From the NCBI RefSeq assembly GCF_932294415.1, contig NC_065535.1, positions 15,786,282 to 15,850,281 of the forward strand: 64,000 bases of DNA. The letters run 5' to 3'. Position 1 is the stretch's first letter, and the number at the start of each line of letters is the position of its first letter. The DNA is from Quercus robur. Its lineage: Eukaryota > Streptophyta > Magnoliopsida > Fagales > Fagaceae. The position numbers were made by a program, and so were the translations under genes. The notes under the pieces are model-generated. The model ran no database searches. It saw only the letters and a program-made list of their open reading frames with translations, and was not told where the DNA came from. Positions 24,727 to 36,639 of the stretch are shown piece after piece.

Positions 24727-24938
24727 GTTTTTGTAAAATAAGTGCCAAAATAATATAGGGCTTTGTAAGATAGGTGCCAAAATAATATTTGAGCTTTGTG
24801 AAATAGGTGCCAAAATAACATTTGGGCTTTGTAAAATAGGTGCCAAAATAATATTTGGGTTTTGTGTAAAATGTGCCACAATAATATTTGGGCTTTGTAA
24901 AATAGGTGCCAAAATAATATTTGGGCTTTGTAAAAATA
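24727..24938. repeat. 33-bp minisatellite
   Basis: About six and a half copies of a unit containing GGTGCCAAAATAATATTTGG, GCTTTGTAAAATA, with starts at 24742, 24774, 24807, 24840, 24873 and 24906 (period 32-33). As 33 is a multiple of three, repetitive open frames arise on the minus strand; I do not regard them as genes. Confidence 0.85.
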
Positions 24939-24942
24939 TTTC

Positions 24943-25035
24943 CGTGTAGCAACGAGCCTTAGAGGTGTCGTGTAGCAACGGATTTTAGAGGTGCCATGTA
25001 GCAACGAGCTTTTAGAGGTGTCGTGTAGCAATAGG
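24943..25035. repeat. 26-bp minisatellite, four copies
   Basis: Four copies of a unit like CGTGTAGCAACGAG plus TTTAGAGGTG start at 24943, 24969, 24995 and 25022. It follows the 33-bp array directly but the units are unrelated. Confidence 0.8.
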
Positions 25036-25402
25036 TTTTTCGGGTTTTGCTCACAAGTTAAATGATTTTGGGTTTTTTTTTTTGTAGAGATGGTGTAATT
25101 TTGTGGCCAAATTTTGGTAGTGACGTGGTAAGTATTTTTTGTGGAAGATCCAAATTGGGTATAATGGGTAATATTTGTAAGAGGGTCCAAGGCAATTTAT
25201 GGGACTTGTATAGACTATAGAGAGTGTTTGTGGGAGCCCAAGTTGGGTAATAATGTAGGAAATATTTATGTGGGCTCAAAATAGCTTATGGGCTTGTGTG
25301 GGTATTTTTTAGTCTTTGGGTTAATGAAATTAGATGGGCTTGTGTGGGTATTTTGTAGTCTTTGGGTTAATGAAATTAGAGCCTGAAAATTTGTACTTCA
25401 AC

Positions 25403-25460
25403 AGTAGTTATAGCCGCATTTTTTGTAAACATGTCTAAAAAAACCGCAACTATAACCCAT
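25403..25460. repeat. short hairpin repeat
   Basis: GTTATAGCCGCATTTTTT and AAAAAAACCGCAACTATAAC are inverted copies about 17 bases apart. It resembles a small MITE end or miniature palindrome. Confidence 0.5.
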
Positions 25461-26365
25461 GTATTTTGTAGTGCATTATTTTATATGGACCCATTAATAT
25501 GTCATGGTTATCAAGTTGTCCACATACTTTCTCAATACCTATCAAACTCCTTTATTCCTTTCAAGCAAAAGAATTGGAACATAGTAAAGAGTGTTGGCCA
25601 AATAAAAAAAAGATTCTCCCACTCTCAGAGTTTCCATTAATACAAATTAGGTCATATATGAGTCTATAGTTACCTATAAGGTTATATACTGAGTTGAGTA
25701 TAAAAAGTTTATAGTTGTTCATTTAATTTTATTTTAAAAACAGAGTTGAATTTAAACTCACTAGCATGTAGTCCGTGCTTACGCACAGAAATATTAACAA
25801 TTGTGATGATAAGATGTTTATCTTAGTAGATTCAATTTCCACATTGAGCATTATGAATGGAAGTAACTTAACACCAACATTTAAAAATCAAATTGGACAC
25901 ATAGCACAAAATTAAACTACAATTAGAAATTAATTTGATTCAATTTGAATTCTAAAATTGAACTTCAACTTAATATAATATATATGATTATATTTTTGTC
26001 ACTTTTAACAAATTAACAAAATCTTAATCCAGACACACTAAAAACTATTAAAAAATAAGAACTAATCATTGAGCTTGGAATCTTCTTGGAGGCGCCAATG
26101 AAGCTCTAATGTATGAGAGTGTGAAGCAAGGAAGAGTGGGATTGAACATTGTGTTTGAACCCGACCTTGCTCTAAAAAATCCGTAAGGAGGAGGAGAGGG
26201 CAGTGTGTGGATCTAGTTGGTAGAGGTTGAGAGAGGAGGAGACATGGGATGAAGATATGGAATTAGGAGGAGATGATGTTTTACTTTTATAGTCTTTCTC
26301 GTTGGACTCCTTAGTTCTGGTTGTGGGATTAGAAGAGCTCCAGACTCTATTGAGATCACCCATAA
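25461..26365. other. AT-rich intergenic
   Basis: No gene is supported. TCACTAGCATGTAGTCCGTG near 25758 resembles the start of a Helitron, with a possible end near 26800, but the 3' hairpin and CTRR end are not convincing. Confidence 0.35.
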
Positions 26366-26690
26366 AAGTGTGCAGGTGAGATGTTCTTGCTTAGGCCAAT
26401 GAGTATTATTATTGTGGTTTTCTTGGCTTCCGTGTTAAATGTTAATGCATCATTGATTTGGGCACAAAAATTAGAAAATTTAGATAAGATACATGACACA
26501 AAATTGGAGTCCAATTTATAATCTCCATGAAAGTGTGCAGGTAAGATGTTTTTGCTTAGGCCAATGAGCATTATAATTGTGGTTTTATTGGCTTCCGTGT
26601 TAAATGTTAATGCATCATTTATTTGGGCACAAAAATTAGAAAATTTAGATAAGATACATGACACAAAATTAAAGTCAAATTTATAATCTA
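26366..26690. repeat. 165-bp direct duplication
   Basis: GTGTGCAGGT(G/A)AGATGTT starts at 26368 and 26533, and the copies match at about 93% up to TTTATAATCT. Both copies stay open in one minus-strand frame (about 55 residues per unit), but there is no family match and no splice context, so I do not call a gene. Confidence 0.75.
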
Positions 26691-27927
26691 ATTAATTTTT
26701 TTTTTGAGTTTTGGTTAGGACAAGTGGCGCAAAATTGAGAATCCAATTGAAATCTAATTGGATTTTCTCTCTGCTTCACCTATTATTATATATATAGATT
26801 ACTAAATAAGATTATATATTCAAATTTGATTCATTTTCTTATTGAACGAGTTCTATGAGCCACTTGATTAACTTATTTTTATCTCATACAGAATAAAACC
26901 ATGTTCAAAATTTATTACCCCTTCGCAAATTTATAAATTTTACTGTGAATGAGTTGTGGCTGTTTTTCAATTTTCTTTTCCTACCATAAAAAAGAAGAAA
27001 AAGAAAGAAAAGAGGCTTTTGTTATGATAATTACTTGCGCGGCTGCTTGCTGTGCTGGGCTGTTTTGTCACATAAAAAACAAATCAAGTGAATGTCACAC
27101 ATTGTCCGCTTTATTCCTTCCTTCAATAAATCAATAAACACGGTGGCCCCTTTTAAACATGCAATCGCCTAGCTACGTCTATGTGGTTCTTATCTCTTTC
27201 ACGTGACAATGTCATTTTTGATTCTCCTCATCTCTCCGTCCTCCCAACTTGATTCACGTTTAACCTTTTTCCTTTGCCATAAGAGAAGCCTTTTTTTTAT
27301 GGATATGGTTTACTCTTTGTTCTGGATTTTACTGTATATGGTTTACTCTTTGCCTACCTATGCCTATATATGGCTGCTGCATGCAATTGCAAAACGTAAA
27401 GCTAGCTGGCCACATGTATTTGATATTAAAATCTAGATCCTTTACCCTTCATGTTTTCCTTCCTTTTCCTTTTCTTCTCAAAAAAAAAAAAAAAAAAAAA
27501 AATGATGTTCAATTCCTAACCCTACATATTAAGGTAGACCTCAAACCGGAATAAAATATTCGACTTGGAGGCAAAGATACTTAGAAATAAAAGCATCTAC
27601 AACTTTCATGTAGTTATATATAAACATACACACATTTAACTCAATCTAGACAATTAAATGTAACACATGTAAATACTAGATAGTGTTTTAATGCTATAAA
27701 ACCCATTAAAGAAAATGAATCATCCATTACACTGTACATATTTGTTATATTTAAAATTCCATTTATAAAACGAATAATCCATATTCTATTTTTTTTTTTA
27801 ATTTGACTTATAGGTCTCATACTCTCATGTAATGATTTTTTAGTAATTAAAAAAACTTTAAGTATAACTTATGCTAGTCTTGTTAAACTCATAAAATGGT
27901 TAAATTATAATAATTTAAAACCATATA
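26691..27927. other. AT-rich intergenic
   Basis: No gene is supported. An A-run lies at 27480-27502. Short open frames here are not backed by any domain or splice signals. Confidence 0.45.
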
Positions 27928-27932
27928 GTAAC

Positions 27933-30900
27933 TGTAGGGACACGATTTTTAACAACCCAAGAATGACATTGGGCTCGTATGTAAAGGGCCCGAACAATAT
28001 AATTTGTAGAGTATGGGCTTGAAAGACTTGACCTTAGTCACCGGACAGCGGTCTAGTCGTGATTTTTATGGAAGCTTATACGAGGATGGACTTGGCTTGA
28101 CTAGCTGGGCCTTACATCGATGCGGCTTGTAGGGTTTAAGTCCTCGGACCGCGTCCGAGGAGCGTAGTATCCTTCCCTTTCTCCCTTTTTGTAGGATTTC
28201 TCCCTCTTGGGGCTCTCCCTTCCCTTTGGCTCTCTTTCCCTTTTATACTAGTGTTTACTTCTCTTTCAATGTCCACGTGTAAGTTTTACTTTCTGGGGTA
28301 TAGACCTGTCCTATCAATCCATACATAGAGTGGTTGGGGGTGGTTGGAAAAGTTAAATAGCATGGTTTGGATGGGCCTATCAGATGCAGGGTTCTGTACC
28401 ACGATGTTGGCAGCTTTCTCCCTTGTCTTGCCCCTGTACTGAGTTTGTCCTTTTCTTCAGGCGTTTTGTGAGGTGCCGAGCATAAGATCGTCCTCGGCCA
28501 TATATTTGGGCCTTGTCTGGATTTTTACTTTGCGTCCTCGGAAATTATTCTCCTTGGCTTGGATCTTGGGCTCTATTATGAAGTGGGCCGAGCCCACAAA
28601 TTCTCGGGCCCCACAATAGCCCCTCAAAATCTTGCTGCCCAACCTCCTGGTTGGGGAGGGGGGTTTTGGTGATGTCGGGCTCAAACCATGGCTTGCTCAA
28701 ATTCTGTACTTTATTGATGTTGGTGTTTTTCCATTTGCATGGGAGGTGTGCCGAGTTATGAGGCATCCCTCTAGATTCACTCGCGCAGCGTCCTCGACGT
28801 TTCAGTGCTCGAGGCGCGCCTTCACGAGGATATTCAAATCTTATGGTTGCAGATGGTGTTGGAAATTGAGCCAAAACCGTCTTGTCTGTAGCATTCCTTG
28901 GAAACTTGCATAAATTAAATGCCACCAATTTGTCCTTTATATAAGTAGGATAGGAGGTTACTCCCCTTACATATAAACCCTTCGCCCCCTTCAAATTCGT
29001 AATCCTTCAACCATACTCACAGTCTTCATATCCAGTGCAATCCACCCTTAGAGCAATATGTTTGAGGCACGGGTGGGGGTGAAGGAACCACACCCGCCCC
29101 AGAGGCACCGGATCCTTCCGAGACTCAAGGTGGTGCGGTCTGGACAGGGGAGACACAGATTCAAGATAATCCTCCGTTTTGACCAGGTGGGGATGATATC
29201 CCTACCTCTTTCAGTCAAAATCCGAAGCAGGTACTGGTCGCATCAGATTCTTGGTGCGTCAACAGAAGGTTTTCCGTCGTTAGCGCCATCTGCTCTATCG
29301 CGAGCGTGGCTAACATGGAGGCTCATCAACTTCCTGTGTGGCCATCGGCGAACACCCCGCTCCCTACACCTTTGCTTCAAAGGTGCTAGCCCCATGTTAG
29401 GCTCTTTTGCTGCCTGAGTTATAGGCATGTAAAAGTATTGAGGAATGGTTTCCGTAGACAACGTTCTGGAACTGCTGCATCTCTCTTCTCTGCGCCTCTT
29501 CTTTTGTTTTTTCCTCATTTCCTTGTATCTTTTCTTTTTGCTTACGTAGTTAGTTTTTAGTATAAGCTTATTCAAGCTCTTTCATTGTACGTTGTACTAT
29601 TTCTTTGTCTTAATAAAAGATGAATCTGTTTCCTTCTAAATACTTTTCTTTTCTGCAGCAATTACTTTGTGAATGGGTGTACTACATGTGTATTTTCCTT
29701 TAATGATACTTAGAGCAGGAAACCTTGAAACAAAAAGCTATTAATTTGAACTTATTGACATTATCAAATATAATAATGCTAACCCACAGTAGATTAAACT
29801 TATGAGACTAACCGAGATAACAGTTGAGTGCTCCGTAATGCGTGTAAGGCAGCCGTCCGAGAATGAGAAACTCAAAATAAACCATTCGAGAGGGTTGCCG
29901 AGTAGTGAGGGACTTTGGCCATGTTTTTGGTAACACCTGGCCCTATCACAATCGCATCAGTTCCCTTTATATTGAGGATTCGAGGATAGATTGGGGATTT
30001 CATTCGGTCTAGGGATTAACTCAACTATTAATGGGTAACCCCTCTCCGGGGTAGAGTCTGAGGGCCATACAACGTCCAGGTTGTGTCCAAAACTTGTATT
30101 TTTCTCTTAAGTAGTTGGTTTCCCCATAGGTTTGAGTCCGAAGACTATACAAGGTCTTGGTTCTGTCTAAAACTTGTATTTTTTCTGTTAAGAAATTGGT
30201 TTCTCCATAGGCTTGAGTCCGAGGACTATACAAGGCCTTGGTTCTGTCCAAAACTTGTATTTTTTCTCTTAAGTAGTTAGTTTCCCCATAGGCTTGAGTC
30301 CGAGGATCATACAAGGCCTTGGTTCTGTCCAAAACTTGTATTTTTTTCTCTTAAATAGTTGGTTTCCCCATCGGCTTGAATCCGAGGACCATACAAGGCC
30401 TTGGTTCTGTCTAAAACTTGTATTTTTTCTCTTAAGTAGTTGGTTTCCCCATAGGCTTGAGTCCGAGGACCATACAAGGCCTTGGTTCTGTCCAAAACTT
30501 GTATTTTTTCTGTTAAGTAGTTGGTTTCCCCATAGGCTTGAGTCTGAGGACCATACAAGGCCTTGGTTCTGTCCAAAACTTGTATTTTTTCTATTAAGTA
30601 GTTGGTTTCCCCATAGGCTTGAGTCCGAGGACCATACAAGGCCTTGGTTCTGTCCAAAACTTGTATTTTTTTTTCTTAAGTAGTTGGCTTCCCCATAGGC
30701 TTGAGTCCGAGGACCATACAAGACCTTGGTTCTGTCCAAAACTTGTATTTTTTCTGTTAAGTAGTTGGTTTCCCCATAGGCTTGAGTCCGAGGACCATAC
30801 AAGGCCTTGGTTCTGTCCAAAACTTGTATTTTTTTTTCTTAAGTAGTTGGCTTCCCCATAGGCTTGAGTCCGAGGACCATACAAGACCTTGGTTCTGTCC

Positions 30901-32557
30901 AAAACTTGTATTTTTTCTGTTAAGTAGTTGGTTTCCCCATAGGCTTGAGTCCGAGGACCATACAAGGCCTTGGTTCTGTCCAAAACTTGTACTTTTTCTG
31001 TTAAGTAGTTGGTTTTCCCATAGGCTTGAGTCCGAGGACCATACAAGGCCTTGGTTCTGTCCAAAACTTGTATTTTTTCTCTTAAGTAGTTGGTTTTCCC
31101 ATAGGCTTGAGTCCGAGGACCATACAAGGCATTGGTTCTGTCTAAAACTTGTATTTTTTCTCTTAAGTAGTTGGTTTCCCCATAGGCTTGAGTCTGAGGA
31201 CCATACAAGGCCTTGGTTCTGTCCAAAACTTGTATTTTTTTTGTTAAGTAGTTGGTTCCCCCATAGGCTTGAGTTTGAGTCCGAGGACCATACAAGGCCT
31301 TGGTTCTATCCAAAACTTGTATTTTTTCTGTTAAGTAGTTGGTTTCCTCATAGGCTTGAGTCCGAGGACCATACAAGGCCTTGGTTCTGTCCAAAACTTG
31401 TATTTTTTTTTTCTTAAGTAGTTGGTTTCCCCATAGGCTTGAGTCCGAGGACCATACAAGACCTTGGTTCTGTCCAAAACTTGTATTTTTTCTGTTAAGT
31501 AGTTGGTTTCCCCATAGGCTTGAGTCCGAGGACCATACAAGGCCTTGGTTCTGTCCAAAACTTGTATTTTTTCTGTTAAGTAGTTGGTTTTCCCATAGGC
31601 TTGAGTCCGAGGACCATACAAGGCCTTGGTTCTGTCCAAAACTTGTATTTTTTCTTATTTTCGAAGATTAGTCCCTCGGCCAAGGTGGGGGGCGTTAGCT
31701 TGATGTTGGAAGCCCCTAGAGCTGCTCGTGCCATTGACACTGTGAGGCGTAGCCCCTAGCGGAAATTTATGTCGGAACAACAACAACGTGCTGCTGGAAA
31801 TGAAGGAGCTTTTACCGACCCTTGCTTGATAGAGGCTTGACTCCACCGCTACCTGTGCCAACGCGCAAGCCTTCCCACAGACGGCTACAATTGTAGGGAC
31901 ACAATTGTAGGGCTCGTATGTAAAGGGCCCGAACAATATAATTTGTAGAGTGTGGGATTGAAAGGCTTGACCTTGGTCACCGGACAGCGGTCTAGTCATG
32001 ATTTTTATGGAAGCTTATACGAGGATGGACTTGGCTTGACTAGCTAGGCCTTACATCGATGCGGCTTGTAGGGTTTAAGTCCTCGGACCGCATCCGAGGA
32101 GCGTAGTATCCTTCCATTTCTCCCTTTTTGTAGGATTTCTCCCTCCTGGGGCTCCCCCTTCCCCTTGGCTCTCTTTCCCTTTTATATTAGTGTTTACTTC
32201 TCTTTCAGTGTCCACGTGTAAGTTTCACTTTCTGGGGTATAGACCTGTCCTATCAATCCATACATAGAGTGGTTGGGGGTGGTTGGAAAAGTTAAATAGC
32301 ATGGTTTGGAGCATGGGCCTGTCAGATGCAGGATTCTGTACCACGATGTTGGCAGCTTTCTCCCTTGTCCTGCCCCTGTACTGAGTTTGTCTTTTTCTTC
32401 AGGTGTTTTATGAGGTGCCGAGCATAAGATCGTCCACGGCCATATATTTGGGCCTTGTCCGGATTTTTACTTTGCGTCCTCGGAAATTATTCTCCTTGGC
32501 TTGGATCTTGGGCCCTATTATGAAGTGGGCTGGGCCCACAAATTCTCGGGCCCCACA
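27933..32557. mobile_element. non-autonomous LTR retrotransposon (LARD-like)
   Basis: Left LTR 27933-28615 and right LTR 31892-32557 both begin TGTAGGGACAC and end GGGCCCCACA, and the whole is flanked by GTAAC at 27928-27932 and 32558-32562. The LTRs look about 95% alike, so the insertion is fairly young. The 3.3-kb interior shows no gag-pol domains; it holds a GC-richer segment with TATA-like (28970) and AATAAA-like (29612) signals, and then the 81-bp satellite. The LTRs contain TATACTAG and paired CCTCGGACCG/CCGAGG words. I could not match a primer-binding site to a tRNA. It looks structurally whole but carries no enzymes of its own; a fossil or parasite of an autonomous family. Confidence 0.8.
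30050..31660. repeat. 81-bp satellite, about 20 copies, inside the LTR element
   Basis: The unit contains GTAGTTGGTTTCCCCATAGG, CTTGAGTCCGAGGACCATAC and AAGGCCTTGGTTCTGTCC, then AAAACTTGTATTTTTTCTGT. I count 20 occurrences of the AAAACTTGTA block. Central copies are nearly identical and the first two are most diverged. The period of 81 (27 codons) keeps long frames open on both strands; these are artefacts of the period. The T-tract (TTTTTTCTCTTAA or TTTTTTCTGTTAA) is the main variable part. Confidence 0.9.
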
Positions 32558-32562
32558 GTAAC

Positions 32563-33564
32563 CATTTGTGAATCTAAACCTTTAGAAAATCAAATTATTA
32601 TGGAGTTTATTATACAATTATTCCCAAATTTTATTAATTATATATTTATTATTATTATATATATAATAAATTATTACATCAAGAATTTCAATTTTTAACA
32701 CTTTTGAAAGGTAATGGGTTTTTTTTTGAATTTTTTTTGGAAAATTTTTTCTCTTTGATAAAATTGTTGCTCTATTTTTCTTTTATAACTTTTGAACCTT
32801 AAAAACTTTGATAGAGTATAAAAGATATTTTTTTTTCTATTTTTTTCAATGAAGCCTTGCATTTAAAAGAGATATATAAAAATAAATAAACGAGAAGAAA
32901 AAAAATCAAAGAATAAAAATTGGGGGTGCTGGCTCAAGCCTTGCCTCCGATATAGGAGACCATAGGCAAGCCACCCCTATCATATAGGTGAGAACTTAAG
33001 CATGAGATGCTAGGAAAATTTATTTTTATTATATATAATTATTATTATTATTATTTTTTTTTGGAGAGAAACATAAAAGTTTTGAAGGTAAACTTTAATA
33101 CCGAAGTCTATTTCAAGACTTTACTTTAGTTGACCTAAGGATATAAAAATAAAATATAATAATAATAAAAAATGTTTTACTAATGTATGTTCTTAGAACA
33201 TGTATTACTAAACTATTTTAAGAAACTTTTTATGAAAAAAGAAAAGAAAAAAGTGACTAATTCTTTGACAATTTTTTTCAATTTTTCATAAATTATTTTT
33301 AAAAGTTGATGATTAATATGAAACATACATTAACCGGACTCATAAAAAGAAAGGAGGAAAGAAAGAAAGAAGAAAAAAGAAAAAGAAAAAGAAAGAGAGA
33401 GTCATTTGACCCACGACAAAACCTATGTCCCACATTGTGAAACTTTAATTAATAAATTAAAACCCATTATCTAAAGTGATGTCAACATCTTAAGAAGTTC
33501 CACTCACTTGTCCACCTTAAGGTATGAAATAGTATTATTGTGATATCAGCGTAAGGACTCAATT
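32563..33564. other. AT-rich intergenic
   Basis: No gene is supported. Contains AT and GA simple-sequence stretches (for example GAAAGAAAGA near 33358-33400). Confidence 0.45.
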
Positions 33565-34331
33565 TGTAACGATCCCAAACCGATCTTGGGTTCGTACGTT
33601 AAAAGGTCCAAACAATAAAATTTGTAGAGCGTGGGTGTTCAAGAACTAGATTAGCTTCTTTAAAAGTAAAAAGATTCAACCTCACGTTTATAGATGAATT
33701 AGAACCGATATGACAATCTATTTTCCTTTGAAACAAATATAGTTCTTTGGTTTGCAAGCTTTTTTTTCTGAGTGTTCTTTGTGTTTTTCTCTATCTTCCG
33801 ATCTTCTTCTGCATGCTTTTCTTTCATGTTATATACCGTCCTCTTCATACCATCTTCACCACACACGTGTAGGTTGGGTTCAGGGGATCTCTTTCTGTCC
33901 CATCTAATACCTTCTGGAACCTCCTTCTAGCAGCTGTAAGGCTGCTTCATCACTGTTCAAGCATCACTTCCACATTAATACGGCCAGAGAGTTGGTTGAG
34001 AGGTAATTAATGCGGAGGCAGCTGTTGCCATAGATATTTGTTTGCCTTCTCTCTCTTACTTTTGGCCCCTTATCCCACCTTTAGTGGTAACGTAGCTCCG
34101 AAGTATGTTTATAACAAGATGGCGCCTTGATCGTCCTCGGACTCATATTGCCTAGAAGGATTTTGTCATCGGACGAATACTAAACTCACCTTTCGTAATA
34201 TTCACTCTTCCTTTCGTTCGGTTACCCCTTCAATCTGATATGGGCCTCCTCAGACAAGTTTGCATCCTCGGATGGGCCACAGGCCCAATTAACTTGACTT
34301 TAATAATTTTAGTGACCGACCGGCCCCCACA
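33565..34331. mobile_element. solo-LTR-like sequence
   Basis: A 767-bp segment begins TGTAACGATCCC and ends GGCCCCCACA, and shares ATTAATGCGGAGG, the ACACGTGTAGGTTGGGTTC context and CCTCGGA words with the other solo LTRs. No target duplication is evident, so its ends are less sure. Confidence 0.5.
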
Positions 34332-34616
34332 ATCAGATTTGGATAGTTTTTGGGTATAAAGTGTAAAGTTTTATTTGTGATGGTTTGTTAGTACTTAGTA
34401 TACGCAACGTTCTTTAAAATATTTTCCACTTTATTGGTCTTGATTGTGGAAATTTTTTTCTATTATTCGCTTTCATTTTTATCATTCCAAAGTAAACAAA
34501 CACTAGAAAATAAAAAAACAAAAAAAGAGTTTTACTCTTAAATCTAATTTTGTTCGAATTTGTTTAGTGTTGGATTGTTTGACCAAAAACAATTATGAAT
34601 TTTAATTAATTATACT

Positions 34617-35175
34617 TGTGGGAACCAGGAATGAGGCTGTTGGGCCTTAACTCATTTGGGCTCACAATTTATTTGTAGTGGGCTTGAGGATTTCCTACTC
34701 TAGGTCGTTCTCGGCGGAGATACTCAAAGCAACACTCAGTTTCTTCTTCTCACTTGACTGTTTTCTCTCTCTCTTTTTCTGAACCCCTTCTTCCTCCCAA
34801 ACTTCTGCTATTTATAGTCAAGGTTAGTGGTGAGATTACGATTTCAGCCTCTGTTAGTGCTATTGAAGGTCCAGTCTTATCTGATTTAAGTGGATTTTTA
34901 GGTGAGAGTGGGGTGCAACAATTATGGCCTTGGAACTTGGTTCCAGCTTAGTTGATAGTGCTCGGTAATGCAGTTTACCGAGCATATCATGATTTACCCA
35001 GACACGGTTAATACGCTTGTTCGGGAAAGCTTATGCTGAGCACATATCAGAATTCAAGGCCCAAAATTAGTTTTTACGCTAAGGCAGATCCAAGAAGGGC
35101 TTAGAGCAATGGGGCTGTTCCCGTTGGACCTGGACCCAAGGGCCTATATGGGTCTTGGGATCTCGGTGCCGTACA
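34617..35175. mobile_element. solo LTR with ATACT duplication
   Basis: A 559-bp LTR begins TGTGGGAACC and ends GTGCCGTACA, with perfect ATACT on both sides (34612-34616 and 35176-35180). A CTATTTATAG TATA-like region lies near 34808. No second LTR or internal region remains, so it arose by LTR-LTR recombination. Confidence 0.75.
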
Positions 35176-35180
35176 ATACT

Positions 35181-36631
35181 AATATAATTTAGCATTATTG
35201 GCATTTCCAAAAACTACATTTAAAAATATATAATAAAATAATAACATGAAAAAAATGTGGATTTTTAGGAATTTGTGTAACAATATAATAGTGTTGTCAA
35301 CAAATTTCAAAAGTTTTAATGTGATGTTATTGTATAGATCTAGATCTAGATCTAGATATAATAGATGGGTCCATGTGATCCTTCGCATGCTCAAAGGAAC
35401 TAAATACTATAGTATTTTAGAAAGAGTCAAGGTAAGGAAAAAATAGGATTTAAAATTTAAAACATGACTCCAAATTTAAGACATTATAATGTGATCGTTG
35501 AAATAACAACATATAATAATATATATCATTATCTTTTTTCTTCTTTTTTTTTTTTTTGCTGAGAATAATACACATCATTATCAATAAATATAAATATATA
35601 TATACATACATTAGATGATATGGAAAATAAAGGTACATTAACAAGTGTTTTAAGAACATAACTTAAGAAGTAATAAATAATTAAGGTGTAATATATACTT
35701 TTTAAAAAAAATTGTTAATTCATTTTGCCATGTACAAATGAGTAATGTTATATACAATATTTTTTATAGTAAATTTCACAACTATAAATTTACCAATTAT
35801 TATTAATTCTCATATAGATCTATAAATAAAAATCACTTAAAAATCTATCATTGACAACTTATCATTTCAATGGTTATGAATTATGTTGTGAAAATGTGTC
35901 CGACGGTAGACTTATTGTGTATTCAATTATTTATTTTTGTCAAAAACTTGTGTACACTTTAATTGGTATTTTTTTTATTAGAAAAATATAATATCTATAA
36001 AAATAATGTACTTGGGGCATTATGTATCATCTATAAAAAAAAAATGTTTGTTATCGAAAAAAATATATATAAAAAAAGCACTTGGGGCATTATGTACCTA
36101 GACGTTGTCATATGAATTAATTTTCTTTTAATCTAATACCTCTTTACCTAAAAAATTATTAACAAAGTAGCTAATAGATTGGCTAAATTAGCAGTTAATT
36201 ATCTTGACGGTGTGGTGTGGATGAAAGATATTTCTCTACAAGTTCACTCTGTTATTCAAGTTGATTTGGTGGTTTTGTCCTAATAAATTTCGATGTCTTT
36301 CTTCTAAAAAAATACCTCTATAGTATACTTAAAAAAAAAAATTTGGTGCATTCGAGCTAGCCTAAATTCGCACGTGCAGGGCAGAATACTGAAAGAGTCA
36401 CGGAACTCTAGTGTAATCTGGAATGTCTTTGCAAACATTAAACAGTATGTCTGAGACTCTTGACGGGCCTGAAAGTTTTCTGGTCCGGTCAACGAAGGTA
36501 GCGTCTTGTGTCTTCTCTAAAACTAGATTCCCACATTTAACTTCTTTCCCACGTGAGCCTCAATTCTGTTTGTCCATTTATGCTTCTCCATTTATCTGCT
36601 AGTCCTTTTAATCTTTAGTAGGTGTTTCATA
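35181..36631. other. AT-rich intergenic
   Basis: No gene is supported. A short AGATCT repeat (TAGATCTAGATCTAGATCTA) lies at about 35335-35356. Confidence 0.45.
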
Positions 36632-36639
36632 CTGTTTTT

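Larger units (their letters stand above)
22938..25403. mobile_element. retroelement-like repeat block, boundaries uncertain
   Basis: The block begins TGTTGGGTTGGGGCC and ends TACTTCAACA, giving the short inverted TGTTG/CAACA ends common in LTRs. Five-base flanks do not match, so a complete LTR is not proven. No coding domain is seen. The right third carries two short tandem arrays (listed separately). Confidence 0.3.

Noticed and set aside
24524-25190. Frames of 142 and 163 residues with repeated KPKYYFGTY-like units
   Set aside because: Produced by the 33-bp minisatellite; no start context, splice sites or family resemblance.
25758-26800. Possible Helitron
   Set aside because: The left end TCACTAGCATG is suggestive, but no convincing 3' hairpin with a CTRR end was found.
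28545-29575. Open frames of 110-149 residues in the LTR element interior
   Set aside because: No retroelement or host domain is recognisable, and different frames overlap on both strands.
30021-31671. Long open frames on both strands (up to about 266 residues)
   Set aside because: They come from the 81-bp period of the satellite, a multiple of three. The repeated peptide has no family match and mirror frames exist on the opposite strand.
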